DNA of 64,000 nt from Lachnospiraceae bacterium YSD2013 (GCA_900100895.1 FMTX01000014.1:1-64000); one strand, 5' to 3'. Shown: positions 26,001-34,228, counted from the stretch's first letter. Numbers and translations are program-made. The notes: generated by a model not told the origin, from the letters alone.

Positions 26001-27407
26001 AGCAGCAGCCTCGGCTGCTTCTTTGGCCTTTTTCATACTCTCCAGTTCGCTGTTGGCTTTATCGTAGGCCTCCTTAGCTTTGTCCATCTCTTTCTTGGCA
26101 TCTTCTTCGGCCTTAACAAGATACTTTTGAGCATTCTCATAGAATTTGTGCAACTTCAACAGTTCTTCAAAGATAGGCTTGATATCACTGTATTTTACTT
26201 TTGCGCCCTCTGCACTTTGAACGAATTTTTCATATTCCACGTAGCATTCAATTGCTGAAGCCTCAGTTTCCTTGACAATGTTATCACCTGCAACGTTTAC
26301 ATAGCTTTGCTTTACAAAATCGTATTCTACATATTTTTGAGCATTGCTCTTATAAGGGTTGCCCGCAAGGAGCGTTCTTTGTGATTCAAACTGACTTACA
26401 GCCGAATCTAAAGTATTATTAAGCGAATAATTACCTACCGAAACTCCTGAACCGCTTGTATTAATACCATTTTCGGTAACAAAGTAAGATGTGCTTTGAT
26501 AGTTTTTCTGATCCTTAAGGTACATGGATGATGTCTTGGGTGCCTTAAGAAGGAAGCACATGATTAATCGATTGATTCTCTCATAGCTGGCATCCCATTT
26601 GGTTACTTCGGAATTGTCATCTTCATCTAATCTGTATCTATACAATTGTTCTTTATATTTCATTACCGGAACAGGATTACCGTCTGAATGATTAAGTACG
26701 CCTCTTGCCGCCATGCTTCCATCATTAATTTCTTTTAGATTTCTATCGTATTCTCTGATGCCTTCGATAGTAACCTTGCAGCCTTCGGTAACGTCCTGCA
26801 TGCTTTCCTGCGCAGCAACTTGCTTTTCAACGACCGCACTCTGATCCTGTATGGTCGTAAAGCTTTTTACCGCATCGAAAATACTGAGGCCGAAATTGAT
26901 GGGGCCTCTGAACTTCATATAATCCACTATCTGCTTGCGCATTACGTCAGGATTTGATAGTGCAGATCTTTCAGGTCTGACAATGGTAAAGTCATTTGCG
27001 GGAACCTCAACCCCTAACAACGTTTTGATGTCACCGGAAGGTGTTCCGCCTATCAACGAATTGAAATCTCCGAGTAACGAATTAAGATAGTTTCCCGCCG
27101 ATTCTTCGCTTGTAACACCGTATGAAACAAGAGTCTTTTCGAAATAATCTCTGATTCTTGCCTTCATTTCTTCAGGCGTTTCATTCTGAGACATGGCAAA
27201 TAAACCATATACGTCTTTAAGAATTGTGTCGTAATTGGCCAAAGCCGAATTCATCGCCAGGTCTCCCGCACTGGCAATTTCAGCCTTAATCATATTCACT
27301 CTGGAAGTATCCACTATTATGCCCGATAACAATATGCAGGGAATCAATATGATAACTAACAGTACCGTTATAGAACCTTTAAGTTTCTTTGACATACGAA
27401 ATCTCAT
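23025..27407 (-). CDS. DUF5702-type giant pseudopilin-like envelope protein (copy 1)
   Basis: About 1460 aa. It has an N-terminal hydrophobic segment ending in VDTSRVN, long alpha-helical regions, and a coiled coil around residues 420-540 that contains an Ala-rich tract and a low-complexity Ser/Thr/Pro insert (STPSSTPSGPS). The C-terminal domain ends in LSKYGIIEYTGLQGY exactly as in the paralogue at 1285-5649. The N-terminal 200 and C-terminal 100 residues are highly alike between copies; the middle is not. The start is ATG 27407 with AAGGG 10 nt upstream; ATG 27416 is also possible. The gene follows tadE directly. Probably a large extracytoplasmic component of the Tad structure. Confidence 0.85.
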   Translation of the reverse strand: MRFRMSKKLKGSITVLLVIILIPCILLSGIIVDTSRVNMIKAEIASAGDLAMNSALANYDTILKDVYGLFAMSQNETPEEMKARIRDYFEKTLVSYGVTSEESAGNYLNSLLGDFNSLIGGTPSGDIKTLLGVEVPANDFTIVRPERSALSNPDVMRKQIVDYMKFRGPINFGLSIFDAVKSFTTIQDQSAVVEKQVAAQESMQDVTEGCKVTIEGIREYDRNLKEINDGSMAARGVLNHSDGNPVPVMKYKEQLYRYRLDEDDNSEVTKWDASYERINRLIMCFLLKAPKTSSMYLKDQKNYQSTSYFVTENGINTSGSGVSVGNYSLNNTLDSAVSQFESQRTLLAGNPYKSNAQKYVEYDFVKQSYVNVAGDNIVKETEASAIECYVEYEKFVQSAEGAKVKYSDIKPIFEELLKLHKFYENAQKYLVKAEEDAKKEMDKAKEAYDKANSELESMKKAKEAAEAAAKAASSTPGASGKKSNSTPSSTPSGPSQQEISDKESEVAQLLQDYNYKSSTYENAVAAKKDNTSNYKETCSQYASLCTNYIQDLNEYDRYQKAAETAAVNEITWIYNQFSQINSNLLWLTNSLETTAVNLGTIKAAVDEYDSKVADWSSANQSYTNANGNDTFSAANKSEIDSSHKNIDKKQVDSLILYVDSIAEEYRILYNAINDVNSENFKYGGTKIFYIASLAEAENVAKKKKDSLPEFVTKTDADNMFKEMYKEPVIEDVFCDLDLFLSLVDPKMIDNSFLQYLNATYPPEEEATAEQKENKEQYNQLLDNLKSDNSGESINDGDDYTAKIVDGGESDSVTNNPLNYTYSGKSVPTANLPSADYAVYAKDKEAKTLALGTSGDKIEASGGVSAVNSGASSILSGIGNIASTSLENIYIINYIFENFSYNTMMQDLILDGEGIDKGADVEPIKAKNTLNNSSITSKYLDKAVTLSNIPKNANNNFLYGAEIEYIVYGNTDAARNVTSAKASIYAIRALFNMVFAFTNSEIRNETRSVGLMVQAATMGFVPYQIVQVVLQLALAFAESAIDLSALSNGMSVVVVKSEDTWNLSLKHATKVAGNFIADTASQYASQAISTAGEALQRVIDSGVDNIAASVTKLSDDLGAAARKEITDIIGQGFEFLENKLFNALDKISLHDYTGYNGTVREGLGYISVPGVDEVTGIVEGYLNSAIDEFSNGLGNELTGIPLADNTLVPLIKQKGIELGEKFRDEVVLYVKENYVANQGETCNVTTLICRKMNEWQAKLTSDVIALFEDMSITSYVEIKVSEIKSEAKATLDGYISGVTSDLSEQAAAKIKDNVTNFTNSFVDKYIPSQSSSNVGNSLAGGKNSESLSSIIKLSYKDYLMLFAFIEICFPEGSDKLLARVSDVIQMNIQHASESGTFKHKKGKEFLMKDAYTYVGVDAKIDLDMLFIDMYMFRRTFDDGSGTYDTALSKYGIIEYTGLQGY

Positions 27408-27420
27408 TATACTCATACCC

Positions 27421-28155
27421 TTATTTAAGATTTATAAATTTAGCGAATGTGGAATTCTTAATCTGTGCGGTAAAGCGCTCCAAGGCGTCTGTAATCTTCT
27501 TTAGATGATTACCTGTCATATTGTCGACCTTGACAATTGTATCCACAATCAAATCTGCATTTCTGATTAATTCATCGGGATCCGTCACGCTCTCTGTAGC
27601 AGAAGCCGTGTACTCAATTTCGGTAGGAAGCCCGATAAGTGCAAAAAGCTTGGGAATCGGATACGATGCCTTGGCTGTAACCGTAACCTCTTGGTATACG
27701 ACATAGTTATCTATTTTGCATGTAACAGATTCCGGCGTCAGCTCACGCCACGGAATCTTGGTATTTTTCACTGCTTCATATGTGTGGTCACGAACTAATT
27801 GCTCGATTTGACCCTTGTAAGTAAACATTACGTATCTGTAAGGGTGAATGTCCTTGCCGACTCCTGTAAAGCTTGCACCGGAAGCACCCTTGATTTCCAT
27901 AGTATAGCCATCTTCGTCGTTATAGATGGTTGCTGCTATCTCAGCATAATTGGGGTCGGATACGCATTTGGCTGCGTAAACCGCACCCCTCTCAACTGCC
28001 GCATCAAGTGTTATTTTATCGTGTACGAAGAACGCACCGATAATAATAAAGTAAATGCATAGGAAAATAAGAGGCAGCACAATAACATTCTCTACCAGGG
28101 AATTTCCTTCTGTTTTCTTTATGAAATTGAAGTAAGTACTGCCTCTTCGGTTCAT
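27421..28155 (-). CDS. TadE-family minor pseudopilin
   Basis: About 244 aa with a TadE-like N-terminus (EGNSLVENVIVLPLIFLCIY) carrying the conserved Glu, a single membrane segment and an extracytoplasmic mixed alpha/beta domain. TadE proteins are pseudopilins processed by the Tad prepilin peptidase. I start at ATG 28155; a GTG at 28167 that overlaps the stop of the Flp gene is an alternative. It directly follows the Flp-like pilin gene and precedes the giant DUF5702 gene. Confidence 0.88.
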   Translation of the reverse strand: MNRRGSTYFNFIKKTEGNSLVENVIVLPLIFLCIYFIIIGAFFVHDKITLDAAVERGAVYAAKCVSDPNYAEIAATIYNDEDGYTMEIKGASGASFTGVGKDIHPYRYVMFTYKGQIEQLVRDHTYEAVKNTKIPWRELTPESVTCKIDNYVVYQEVTVTAKASYPIPKLFALIGLPTEIEYTASATESVTDPDELIRNADLIVDTIVKVDNMTGNHLKKITDALERFTAQIKNSTFAKFINLK

Positions 28156-28157
28156 GG

Positions 28158-28409
28158 TTATTTCCACTCCGTTCCTACGTCCTTTTGGCCTGTTGACTCA
28201 GAGCCGTTAACAATGAGATTGTTCCAGATGTTCTTTACAAGGTCTGCAAGCTTATCCTTGAATGCAAAAGCAAGAATCAACACGATACCGATAATGATAA
28301 GTGTTGCGATAAGCTCTGCGCCGCCTGCCTCTTCTTTGAAGAGACGTCTGAAGAATCCGTCAACCTTCATCTTGCCGTAAAAAACACAGTTTTTAACACA
28401 GCTGTACAT
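28158..28409 (-). CDS. Flp-like pilin (Flp1-like domain)
   Basis: An 83-aa small protein. A short basic segment is followed by EEAGGAELIATLIIIG, the cleavage and hydrophobic core expected of Flp-type pilins, and a helical tail. It is larger than many Flp pilins (50-70 aa), with extra residues at both ends. It has a strong AAAGGAGG ribosome site 8 nt before ATG 28409. It follows tadC, the normal Tad gene order in Clostridia. It is the likely major pilin of this system. Confidence 0.88.
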   Translation of the reverse strand: MYSCVKNCVFYGKMKVDGFFRRLFKEEAGGAELIATLIIIGIVLILAFAFKDKLADLVKNIWNNLIVNGSESTGQKDVGTEWK

Positions 28410-28437
28410 ATGAGTTTCCTCCTTTGATTTTTATTCT

Positions 28438-29298
28438 TTAAAAACCGATTTTTGAGCAAATCGGTACAAGAATCATGATAAAAATACCAATCATTATCAT
28501 TGTCAGCGGAATCATGAGTTTGCTTGATGCCGCCTCACCTTTTCTTTTGACAAGGTGCTTCTTCTCTTCCCAGCTCAGAGCCGACTCACTTCTTAAAAAG
28601 TCCACCAGCTCTTTATTACCTTTGGAAAGGTTCTGCACCAGCATAGATACGAATTTCTTAACTATCGCAACGTCGCATCTGTCGCCGAAGCCTATGTAAG
28701 CATCAACTTCCGATACACCGTTGGCCATTTCCTGTGACGCTCTTCTCATTTCTTCGTATAAGATGCCCTCGGAAGAATCGGCTATCTTGTCCCAGGCTTC
28801 CTTGGTAATCATTCCGGCATTGATAAGAAGCGCCATTTTGGAAATCATGTTACAGAATTCGTCTGTTATCTTCTCCTCACGTTTCTTGGTGATGTCTGTA
28901 ATCTTGGTGTCCGCGTAATAGAACATTACAAACGCCACTATCGGTCCCGCGAGGCAGAAAATCGGATTGCCGAATATTAATCCGATAAGCGGTGAAGGCA
29001 TCAGATATGTGATTAAGTATGTATACCTCTCGGCCATACTTACTCTGAAGTAGTACTCGCCGTACTTCTCACCGAATATAATCTTGCACTGTTCCAGTCT
29101 TTTCTTATCCGAATTGGACTGATAACTGTAGTGTATGAGGCTTAAGAATTCAAAGCCTACCGGGTAGAGACTCTTAAGCATGTAGCTCTTCTTATCAAGA
29201 GGCTCTATCATATCCGAGTAGTTCTTGCCTCCTTGAATAAGAAGGAAAATCCAAAAGCCTGCAAATACCACATATACTGCCATTAAAGCTATTACCAT
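28438..29298 (-). CDS. tadC: Tad platform membrane protein TadC
   Basis: A 286-aa membrane protein of the GspF/T2SSF family with an N-terminal helix, a central pair of helices (about 98-130), a cytoplasmic helical domain (about 135-255) and a C-terminal helix. Together with TadB it forms the inner-membrane platform on which the TadA ATPase acts. It follows tadB by ten bases. Confidence 0.9.
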   Translation of the reverse strand: MVIALMAVYVVFAGFWIFLLIQGGKNYSDMIEPLDKKSYMLKSLYPVGFEFLSLIHYSYQSNSDKKRLEQCKIIFGEKYGEYYFRVSMAERYTYLITYLMPSPLIGLIFGNPIFCLAGPIVAFVMFYYADTKITDITKKREEKITDEFCNMISKMALLINAGMITKEAWDKIADSSEGILYEEMRRASQEMANGVSEVDAYIGFGDRCDVAIVKKFVSMLVQNLSKGNKELVDFLRSESALSWEEKKHLVKRKGEAASSKLMIPLTMIMIGIFIMILVPICSKIGF

Positions 29299-29308
29299 CT
29301 TTGTATCC

Positions 29309-30103
29309 TCAAATCTTAATATCCAAAATCTTACGGCTGAGTAAATATGCCACTACGAAAAATACAAGCGCTACGGTGACCGACAAGAGGCCTATAGGGG
29401 ACTCAAGGTCAATTAGGTCTCCGCCCATGCCACGCAGGAAAAGAATGAACACAACGGGCATTACAAGCATGATATTCTGCTCGTTCTTACGACCCGCAAC
29501 CATTGTTTCGATTTCCATGGAGATTTCGATCTTTTCCTTGATGATGGTGGCTGTGTTGCGCATTACTTCTTTGATGTTGCCGCCCTTGCTGTAACAAGTC
29601 GAGAAGACATTCGCAAAGCTTCTTACATCTTCAAGTCCGCTTCTGTCCGCAAAGTTATTAAGCAGGTCTTCAACCGCAAAGTTGTGATTAAGTCCCTGGC
29701 ATATAATCTTTACTTCACTGACGATATCGGCATCCTCGGTGTACTGAACCGCAAGGTCGTTAATAGCCCCGTTAAACGAGTCATATACGTTCTTGCCCGC
29801 GCCGATAGAAGTGGACAAAGTCTCAAGAAGACTTTTAAACTGGCCCACCAGACGTGATTTTCTTTTTGTAATTTTTCTTTGTGTAAATAGGGGGATAAAT
29901 AAGAATCCCGCCACAATCCCAATGACCGAAGAAATTATGATTCGATCGTAGAAAATTTGTACCACAAACGTTACTGCCGCAAGCCCGATGAGATACCATA
30001 GGATTTTCTCACGAGTCTTTGGGGTGTATACGTTATAGTCGACCCCTTCACCTATGAGAGTCTTAATCTCTTCATAGGGCTCTTTATTCTTTTTAAACAT
30101 CAA
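29309..30103 (-). CDS. tadB: Tad platform membrane protein TadB
   Basis: A 264-aa T2SSF-family membrane protein. Two close helices (about residues 32-72), a soluble helical domain containing the T2SSF core (LLETLSTSIGAG-NVYDSF), and two C-terminal helices are visible. The ATG overlaps the tadA stop by four bases, so translation is coupled. It pairs with TadC as the platform of the assembly machine. Confidence 0.92.
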   Translation of the reverse strand: MMFKKNKEPYEEIKTLIGEGVDYNVYTPKTREKILWYLIGLAAVTFVVQIFYDRIIISSVIGIVAGFLFIPLFTQRKITKRKSRLVGQFKSLLETLSTSIGAGKNVYDSFNGAINDLAVQYTEDADIVSEVKIICQGLNHNFAVEDLLNNFADRSGLEDVRSFANVFSTCYSKGGNIKEVMRNTATIIKEKIEISMEIETMVAGRKNEQNIMLVMPVVFILFLRGMGGDLIDLESPIGLLSVTVALVFFVVAYLLSRKILDIKI

Positions 30104-31338
30104 AACTCACCCCTGTACCCGTATAATTCTAATTTATGAGTTTGAATCATCTTATTGCCGGTTCTCTTAAGTGACCCCACCACTTTATCGGCTGTGGAAA
30201 GCTCTGTGTCTTCCACGAATTCGTATAACTTGTTCAAAGAAAGCTTTCCGCTTCCGTGAGCGATAATCTCGGATATTTCCATCGTCTTACGCGACTTGTC
30301 TCTAAGCCTTGATAAGTGGATGATAATGTCTACAGCCGATCCTATCTGATCTCTGATAGCTTCAATCGGAATCTCCGCTCCCTGGATAACCATCGTACAG
30401 AGACGTGAAATCATATCCTCGGCGGAATTGGCATGTCCTGTCGAAAGCGATCCGTCGTGACCGGTATTCATGGCCTGAAGCATGTCCAAAGCCTCCGCAC
30501 CTCTGACCTCGCCGACTATAATACGTTCGGGACGCATTCGAAGAGATGATTTTATCAAATCTCTTATGGAAATCTCTCCGGCGCCGGAAGCATTGGCGTT
30601 ACGTGTCTCCATTCTTACGATGTTGTCAACACCTGTTATCTGGAGCTCGGCCGAGTCCTCGATGGTAATGATACGTTCGTCCTTCGGAATGTAATTGGAT
30701 AAGGCATTTAAGAAGGTAGTCTTACCCGAGCCTGTACCGCCGCATACGAAGATGTTGTACTTGGCCTCCACGAGGAGTCTTAATTTCTCGGCGATTTCCT
30801 CCGTAATGGATCCGTACTGAATCAGCTTCTCAATCGTCATAGGCGTCTTGGAAAAACGTCTGATTGTAAGTATCGGTCCACTTAGTGAAATCGGCGGAAT
30901 TACCACGTTAACACGGGAGCCGTCGGGAAGTCTCGTATCACATATGGGGCTTGCCTGATTGACTTCTCTTCCTGACAAAGCAACAATTCTTTGAATAACG
31001 TCTTCGAGCTTCTTTTCGCTTTCAAACTTCTTCTCAAGCTTGGTAAGTCGTCCGCTTCGCTCTATGAAGATGTTGTCCGGTCCGTTAACCATTACTTCCG
31101 TTATCGACTCATCTTTTATAATGCTGTCGAGTAATCCGAAGCCTCTTAACGAACTGTATACCTGCTCATTAATCGATATGGTCTGCTCGATGGATACGTA
31201 TTCACCCCTGAGACGTTCCTCGGTCAGTTCCTTAATCTTTAATTCCAGGGCCTCGTCGGAAGTATGCGTCAAATCTATGTTTTCCGATATGAAATTACGT
31301 ATTTGGACTACAAGTTCCTGTTCTTTTTCAAAAGTCAT
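30100..31338 (-). CDS. tadA: Tad secretion ATPase TadA/CpaF
   Basis: A 412-aa hexameric traffic ATPase of the GspE/VirB11 superfamily. The Walker A motif GGTGSGKT (about residues 199-206), Asp box (ITIEDSAEL), Walker B (RIIVGEVRG) and His box (SLSTGHANS) are all intact. Length is normal for CpaF. It powers pilin and pseudopilin extrusion through TadB/TadC. It follows tadZ after one base. Confidence 0.96.
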   Translation of the reverse strand: MTFEKEQELVVQIRNFISENIDLTHTSDEALELKIKELTEERLRGEYVSIEQTISINEQVYSSLRGFGLLDSIIKDESITEVMVNGPDNIFIERSGRLTKLEKKFESEKKLEDVIQRIVALSGREVNQASPICDTRLPDGSRVNVVIPPISLSGPILTIRRFSKTPMTIEKLIQYGSITEEIAEKLRLLVEAKYNIFVCGGTGSGKTTFLNALSNYIPKDERIITIEDSAELQITGVDNIVRMETRNANASGAGEISIRDLIKSSLRMRPERIIVGEVRGAEALDMLQAMNTGHDGSLSTGHANSAEDMISRLCTMVIQGAEIPIEAIRDQIGSAVDIIIHLSRLRDKSRKTMEISEIIAHGSGKLSLNKLYEFVEDTELSTADKVVGSLKRTGNKMIQTHKLELYGYRGEF

Positions 31339-31339
31339 A

Positions 31340-32419
31340 TCAGGACTCCTTCTTGGCTATAAATACATCGAATACGGGCAAAGAAGAAAGCTCCTCAAGA
31401 AGCGCCGCTTCTTCGTACCCTTCGTATCTCTTTATGCCGCCCAGTTCCTTAATGCCGTCAAGAACAATCTTGGATGATACCTTACTGCTGAAACGGTTAT
31501 ATAGAATAGCCGTGTTCTTAAATATCGGAATCTCCATCTGTTCCTCAATAATCTTTAAGGAATCGATTGCTCTCTTAAGCTTGGAATTGGATATGGGCGA
31601 GCCGTCTGATATTATAATCAGCTCGTTAAGCTCATTCATAAGCATGAGCGAGTCCTTCTCGAGTGAGAAATCCATATCTACTACTATATATTCGTAGCTT
31701 CCGCTGTCCTTAAGGGTCTTAATAATGTCTATGGATTCTTTGACCGTAAGTTCGGCAAAATCAAGCGCAAGAGGAACTGTAGCAAAGAACTCAACTCCGG
31801 ACTTGTCACGCTTAACCGTTGCAGCGAGCTTGAGTGCAAGATTTCCTTTCTTACTCTTAAGCGCGAAAATAACGTCTCTGAAGGTCTCGGAACCCTGAGC
31901 ACTGAAATATAAGTTGGGATCGCCCAGTGTCTCGTAGTTCAAATACACGACCTTCTTACCGGCCTTGGCAAGATGCATGGCGCAAGCTGCAGCCGCTGTT
32001 GACGAACCCGTACCGCCCGACGCAGACATAAAACCGTATACATTGCATGCGTTACCCGCAAGTCCCGCAAAAGCAGTTATATCGGTTGCCACGTTAGAGA
32101 ACAGATTGACGATGTTCTTATAAAGTGCCTCTACCGTCTGGTACTTGCATACGGCCTTGATACCCTTATAGGTCTCGATATCCTTAGTGTCTACAAGGTA
32201 AGCTACCTCACAGTTCTTGGGAATATCTTCCGAAGCCACTTCGTAATCCGTGGATGTCAAAAAAACATTAATTTTTTCATTGGTGATGCCTTCTATGGCA
32301 TTCTCATAATTGGTAAAGGAATATATTTCGATTTTCTCGAAGTAATCTTTGAGAAACGCAGACATAAGTTTCTCGAGATACCTCACATCCCTGTCCAATA
32401 TAGCGACTCTAATTTTCAT
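31340..32419 (-). CDS. tadZ: TadZ/CpaE-like localisation ATPase
   Basis: A 359-aa protein with an N-terminal receiver-like domain (about 1-115) and a C-terminal MinD/ParA-like domain. The P-loop position reads SASGGTGSSTAAA near residue 130-142: it has the glycines but no Lys, in line with the atypical Walker A box known in the TadZ family, including the E. rectale protein. TadZ places the Tad machine at the cell pole or envelope. It is the first gene of the run, with a GGGAGGAG site and a good promoter just upstream. Confidence 0.9.
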   Translation of the reverse strand: MKIRVAILDRDVRYLEKLMSAFLKDYFEKIEIYSFTNYENAIEGITNEKINVFLTSTDYEVASEDIPKNCEVAYLVDTKDIETYKGIKAVCKYQTVEALYKNIVNLFSNVATDITAFAGLAGNACNVYGFMSASGGTGSSTAAAACAMHLAKAGKKVVYLNYETLGDPNLYFSAQGSETFRDVIFALKSKKGNLALKLAATVKRDKSGVEFFATVPLALDFAELTVKESIDIIKTLKDSGSYEYIVVDMDFSLEKDSLMLMNELNELIIISDGSPISNSKLKRAIDSLKIIEEQMEIPIFKNTAILYNRFSSKVSSKIVLDGIKELGGIKRYEGYEEAALLEELSSLPVFDVFIAKKES

Positions 32420-32446
32420 AGTCTCCTCCCATTCTCATACATTATG

Positions 32447-32475
32447 AATATATGTTAAATGTGATATTATGTCAA
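32447..32475 (-). promoter_or_regulatory. Sigma-A promoter of the Tad run
   Basis: On the minus strand TTGACA (32475-32470), a 17-bp spacer and TATATT (32452-32447) lie upstream of tadZ. Five of six -10 bases and all -35 bases match consensus. Predicted transcription start is about 20 nt before the tadZ ATG, leaving a short leader. No later gap in the run holds a comparable promoter. Confidence 0.8.
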
Positions 32476-32752
32476 TTAATATCATGCGTTATCTTCGCAT
32501 TGTGATAATACATCTTCCACGCATACTATGTAGTAATCTTTCACAAAGATACTTATTATTTTAGTTAAAGTTAAACAAAAACAAAATGACACTAGATTCA
32601 TAAGTTTCCATTTACTTTAAATTTTAGAAGGGTGCTTTTTGGGTTATGCACAACTCGTATGCGCAGTTTTTGTGAATTATTTACAATAATCACCTTTTCT
32701 GCGCATTAGAGGCGCCGGGTTATTTAGTGAAAATTCAGACAAATTCAAAAAT
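32476..32752. other. AT-rich non-coding region with nested inverted repeats
   Basis: No gene is supported here. It separates the Tad promoter from the terminator of the next operon. It contains the inverted repeat ATGCGCAG (32659-32666) / CTGCGCAT (32699-32706), and inside it an imperfect palindrome GTGAATTATT...AATAATCAC (32671-32692). I could not assign an RNA family. Confidence 0.5.
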
Positions 32753-32784
32753 AAAAAAAGACAGACCTTTAATTCTGTCTTTTT
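32753..32784 (-). terminator. Strong intrinsic terminator
   Basis: The stem AGACAGA / TCTGTCT is extended by A-T pairs (32755-32784, 8-nt loop) and followed by a T-tract on the minus strand. The A-tract and T-tract make it usable in both directions. It ends the operon of the 82-aa and tocopherol-cyclase-like genes and shields the Tad promoter. Confidence 0.88.
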
Positions 32785-32846
32785 CTCGAGTATATGGTGT
32801 TATTATGCTATCAATTTAAAGTCTTTTTAATCCCGCAAGCAGTATA

Positions 32847-33095
32847 TCATGATTCAAGAAAAGCTTTCATCGGATCGATATTTTTAGACATATTGAGTAT
32901 CGTGTTCCATTCATTTTTCACATACTCAGAAAGAACCGACAAGTCTTCATCATTAAAACCTGTATTTTTCACCAGTTTCCCGCTCGGTGCTTCAAATTCC
33001 GCGCTCACTGCAACGTCTTCGAATACTACATAAACTATCTTGTCATTTCCCTTCATAACAGGTGCCGAAACACTCATCTTAACATCTTCGCTCAT
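32847..33095 (-). CDS. Small conserved-looking protein of unknown function
   Basis: An 82-aa acidic soluble protein with no signal or membrane segment. It starts one base after the tocopherol-cyclase-like gene with GAGGGA upstream, and a strong terminator follows. The pattern of beta-like N-terminus and helical C-terminus (LSEYVKNEWNTILNMSKNI) suggests a small folded domain. I do not recognise it. Confidence 0.7.
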   Translation of the reverse strand: MSEDVKMSVSAPVMKGNDKIVYVVFEDVAVSAEFEAPSGKLVKNTGFNDEDLSVLSEYVKNEWNTILNMSKNIDPMKAFLES

Positions 33096-33097
33096 AC

Positions 33098-34228
33098 TTA
33101 TCCCTCACAGTACTCACCGTACTCACAGCCTACGTTCTTGCAGATTACCTCGTCCACAAGCTTACCCTTATGATACAGTCTGACGGTTCCTTCGCCGTTG
33201 CCGCCGTTCCAAAGCCTATTATGGCGTTTGCGTCCGTCGGGAGCCTCATAATTGACTAACAGCATATCCTTTTTAAGACAGGTAACATCAGTAATCATCT
33301 TGTTACGCTTAGTCTCCTGCTCCACATGCCACACTATCTTATCATTGGTCTCCCTGCACTCAAACTTAGTCTTAACACCGGTCCAGAACTTCGAGAAGTT
33401 AAACTCATAACACTTTCCCTCATGCCAATATGCCGCAAGGAGCTTACGTTCAAGCGCTATCGGTCCCACCTTCGGTCTTCCGCCGCCTATATCAAATACA
33501 CTGTTTTCAAGCTTCTTACCTGTCACGGTGCTAAACAGATTACACGATGACAACCACACCCAAGGTGACGTAAAATCGCTTCCCCAGTTCTTATCTGCAT
33601 AGCCATAGCACTCGCCCGGCGTCACCAGATACTTTTCACCGTTAAATATAACTTCACCGTCATACTCGGTCTTCATACCTTCCGCATGCCAGAACATCTC
33701 AAACAGCTGCAGGTTTCTAAACAGGTTACCGGCGCCGTATCCGACGTTAAATGCCACCTTCTTATTTATCTTTAAGTTCCAGGACATCTCTCCCGCATCA
33801 CACATATACTCGGGATGTGCGTCCCTCTCTTCCTCAGTAACCTTTATCCTGCCAAAAGAATAATTTTCATCCAGAAAGCACTCCTCCGCACTCACCGCAA
33901 AAGGAATCCTCTCTCTTACCTTAATCTCTTTCCATCCATAGAATCTGTGTAGCTGAACTGCCTTCTCGCCCCATGCTCCGGCCTTGACCATCAGATACGA
34001 CGGACGCGTTTTGGTCCTCTTATTCTCGGGCAACTGACCGAACACCGGCTTATCCGCACCAAACGCGGGATTACATAGGAAGAACTCGAAAAAGAAAGCT
34101 TTCTTCTCTCCCGTTACAGCGTTAACACCGGTAAAAGAATGCCACCACCAGTCATACCCCTTCTTCACAAACTTCCCCGAAGTAAGCATGCACGCATCTC
34201 TTGAAATATCATGTCTGTTAAATCCCAT
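33098..34228 (-). CDS. Tocopherol cyclase-like family protein
   Basis: A 376-aa soluble protein with many Trp and Tyr residues. The N-terminal block GYDWWWHSFTG and a later FFEFFLCNP segment, and the central GYGYADKNWGSDF-type block, fit the tocopherol cyclase-like family (a lipocalin-like double barrel), which occurs in Clostridia that make no tocopherol. No signal peptide is seen. The real substrate is unknown. It has a GGGAGG site and forms a two-gene unit with the 82-aa gene. Confidence 0.7.
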   Translation of the reverse strand: MGFNRHDISRDACMLTSGKFVKKGYDWWWHSFTGVNAVTGEKKAFFFEFFLCNPAFGADKPVFGQLPENKRTKTRPSYLMVKAGAWGEKAVQLHRFYGWKEIKVRERIPFAVSAEECFLDENYSFGRIKVTEEERDAHPEYMCDAGEMSWNLKINKKVAFNVGYGAGNLFRNLQLFEMFWHAEGMKTEYDGEVIFNGEKYLVTPGECYGYADKNWGSDFTSPWVWLSSCNLFSTVTGKKLENSVFDIGGGRPKVGPIALERKLLAAYWHEGKCYEFNFSKFWTGVKTKFECRETNDKIVWHVEQETKRNKMITDVTCLKKDMLLVNYEAPDGRKRHNRLWNGGNGEGTVRLYHKGKLVDEVICKNVGCEYGEYCEG

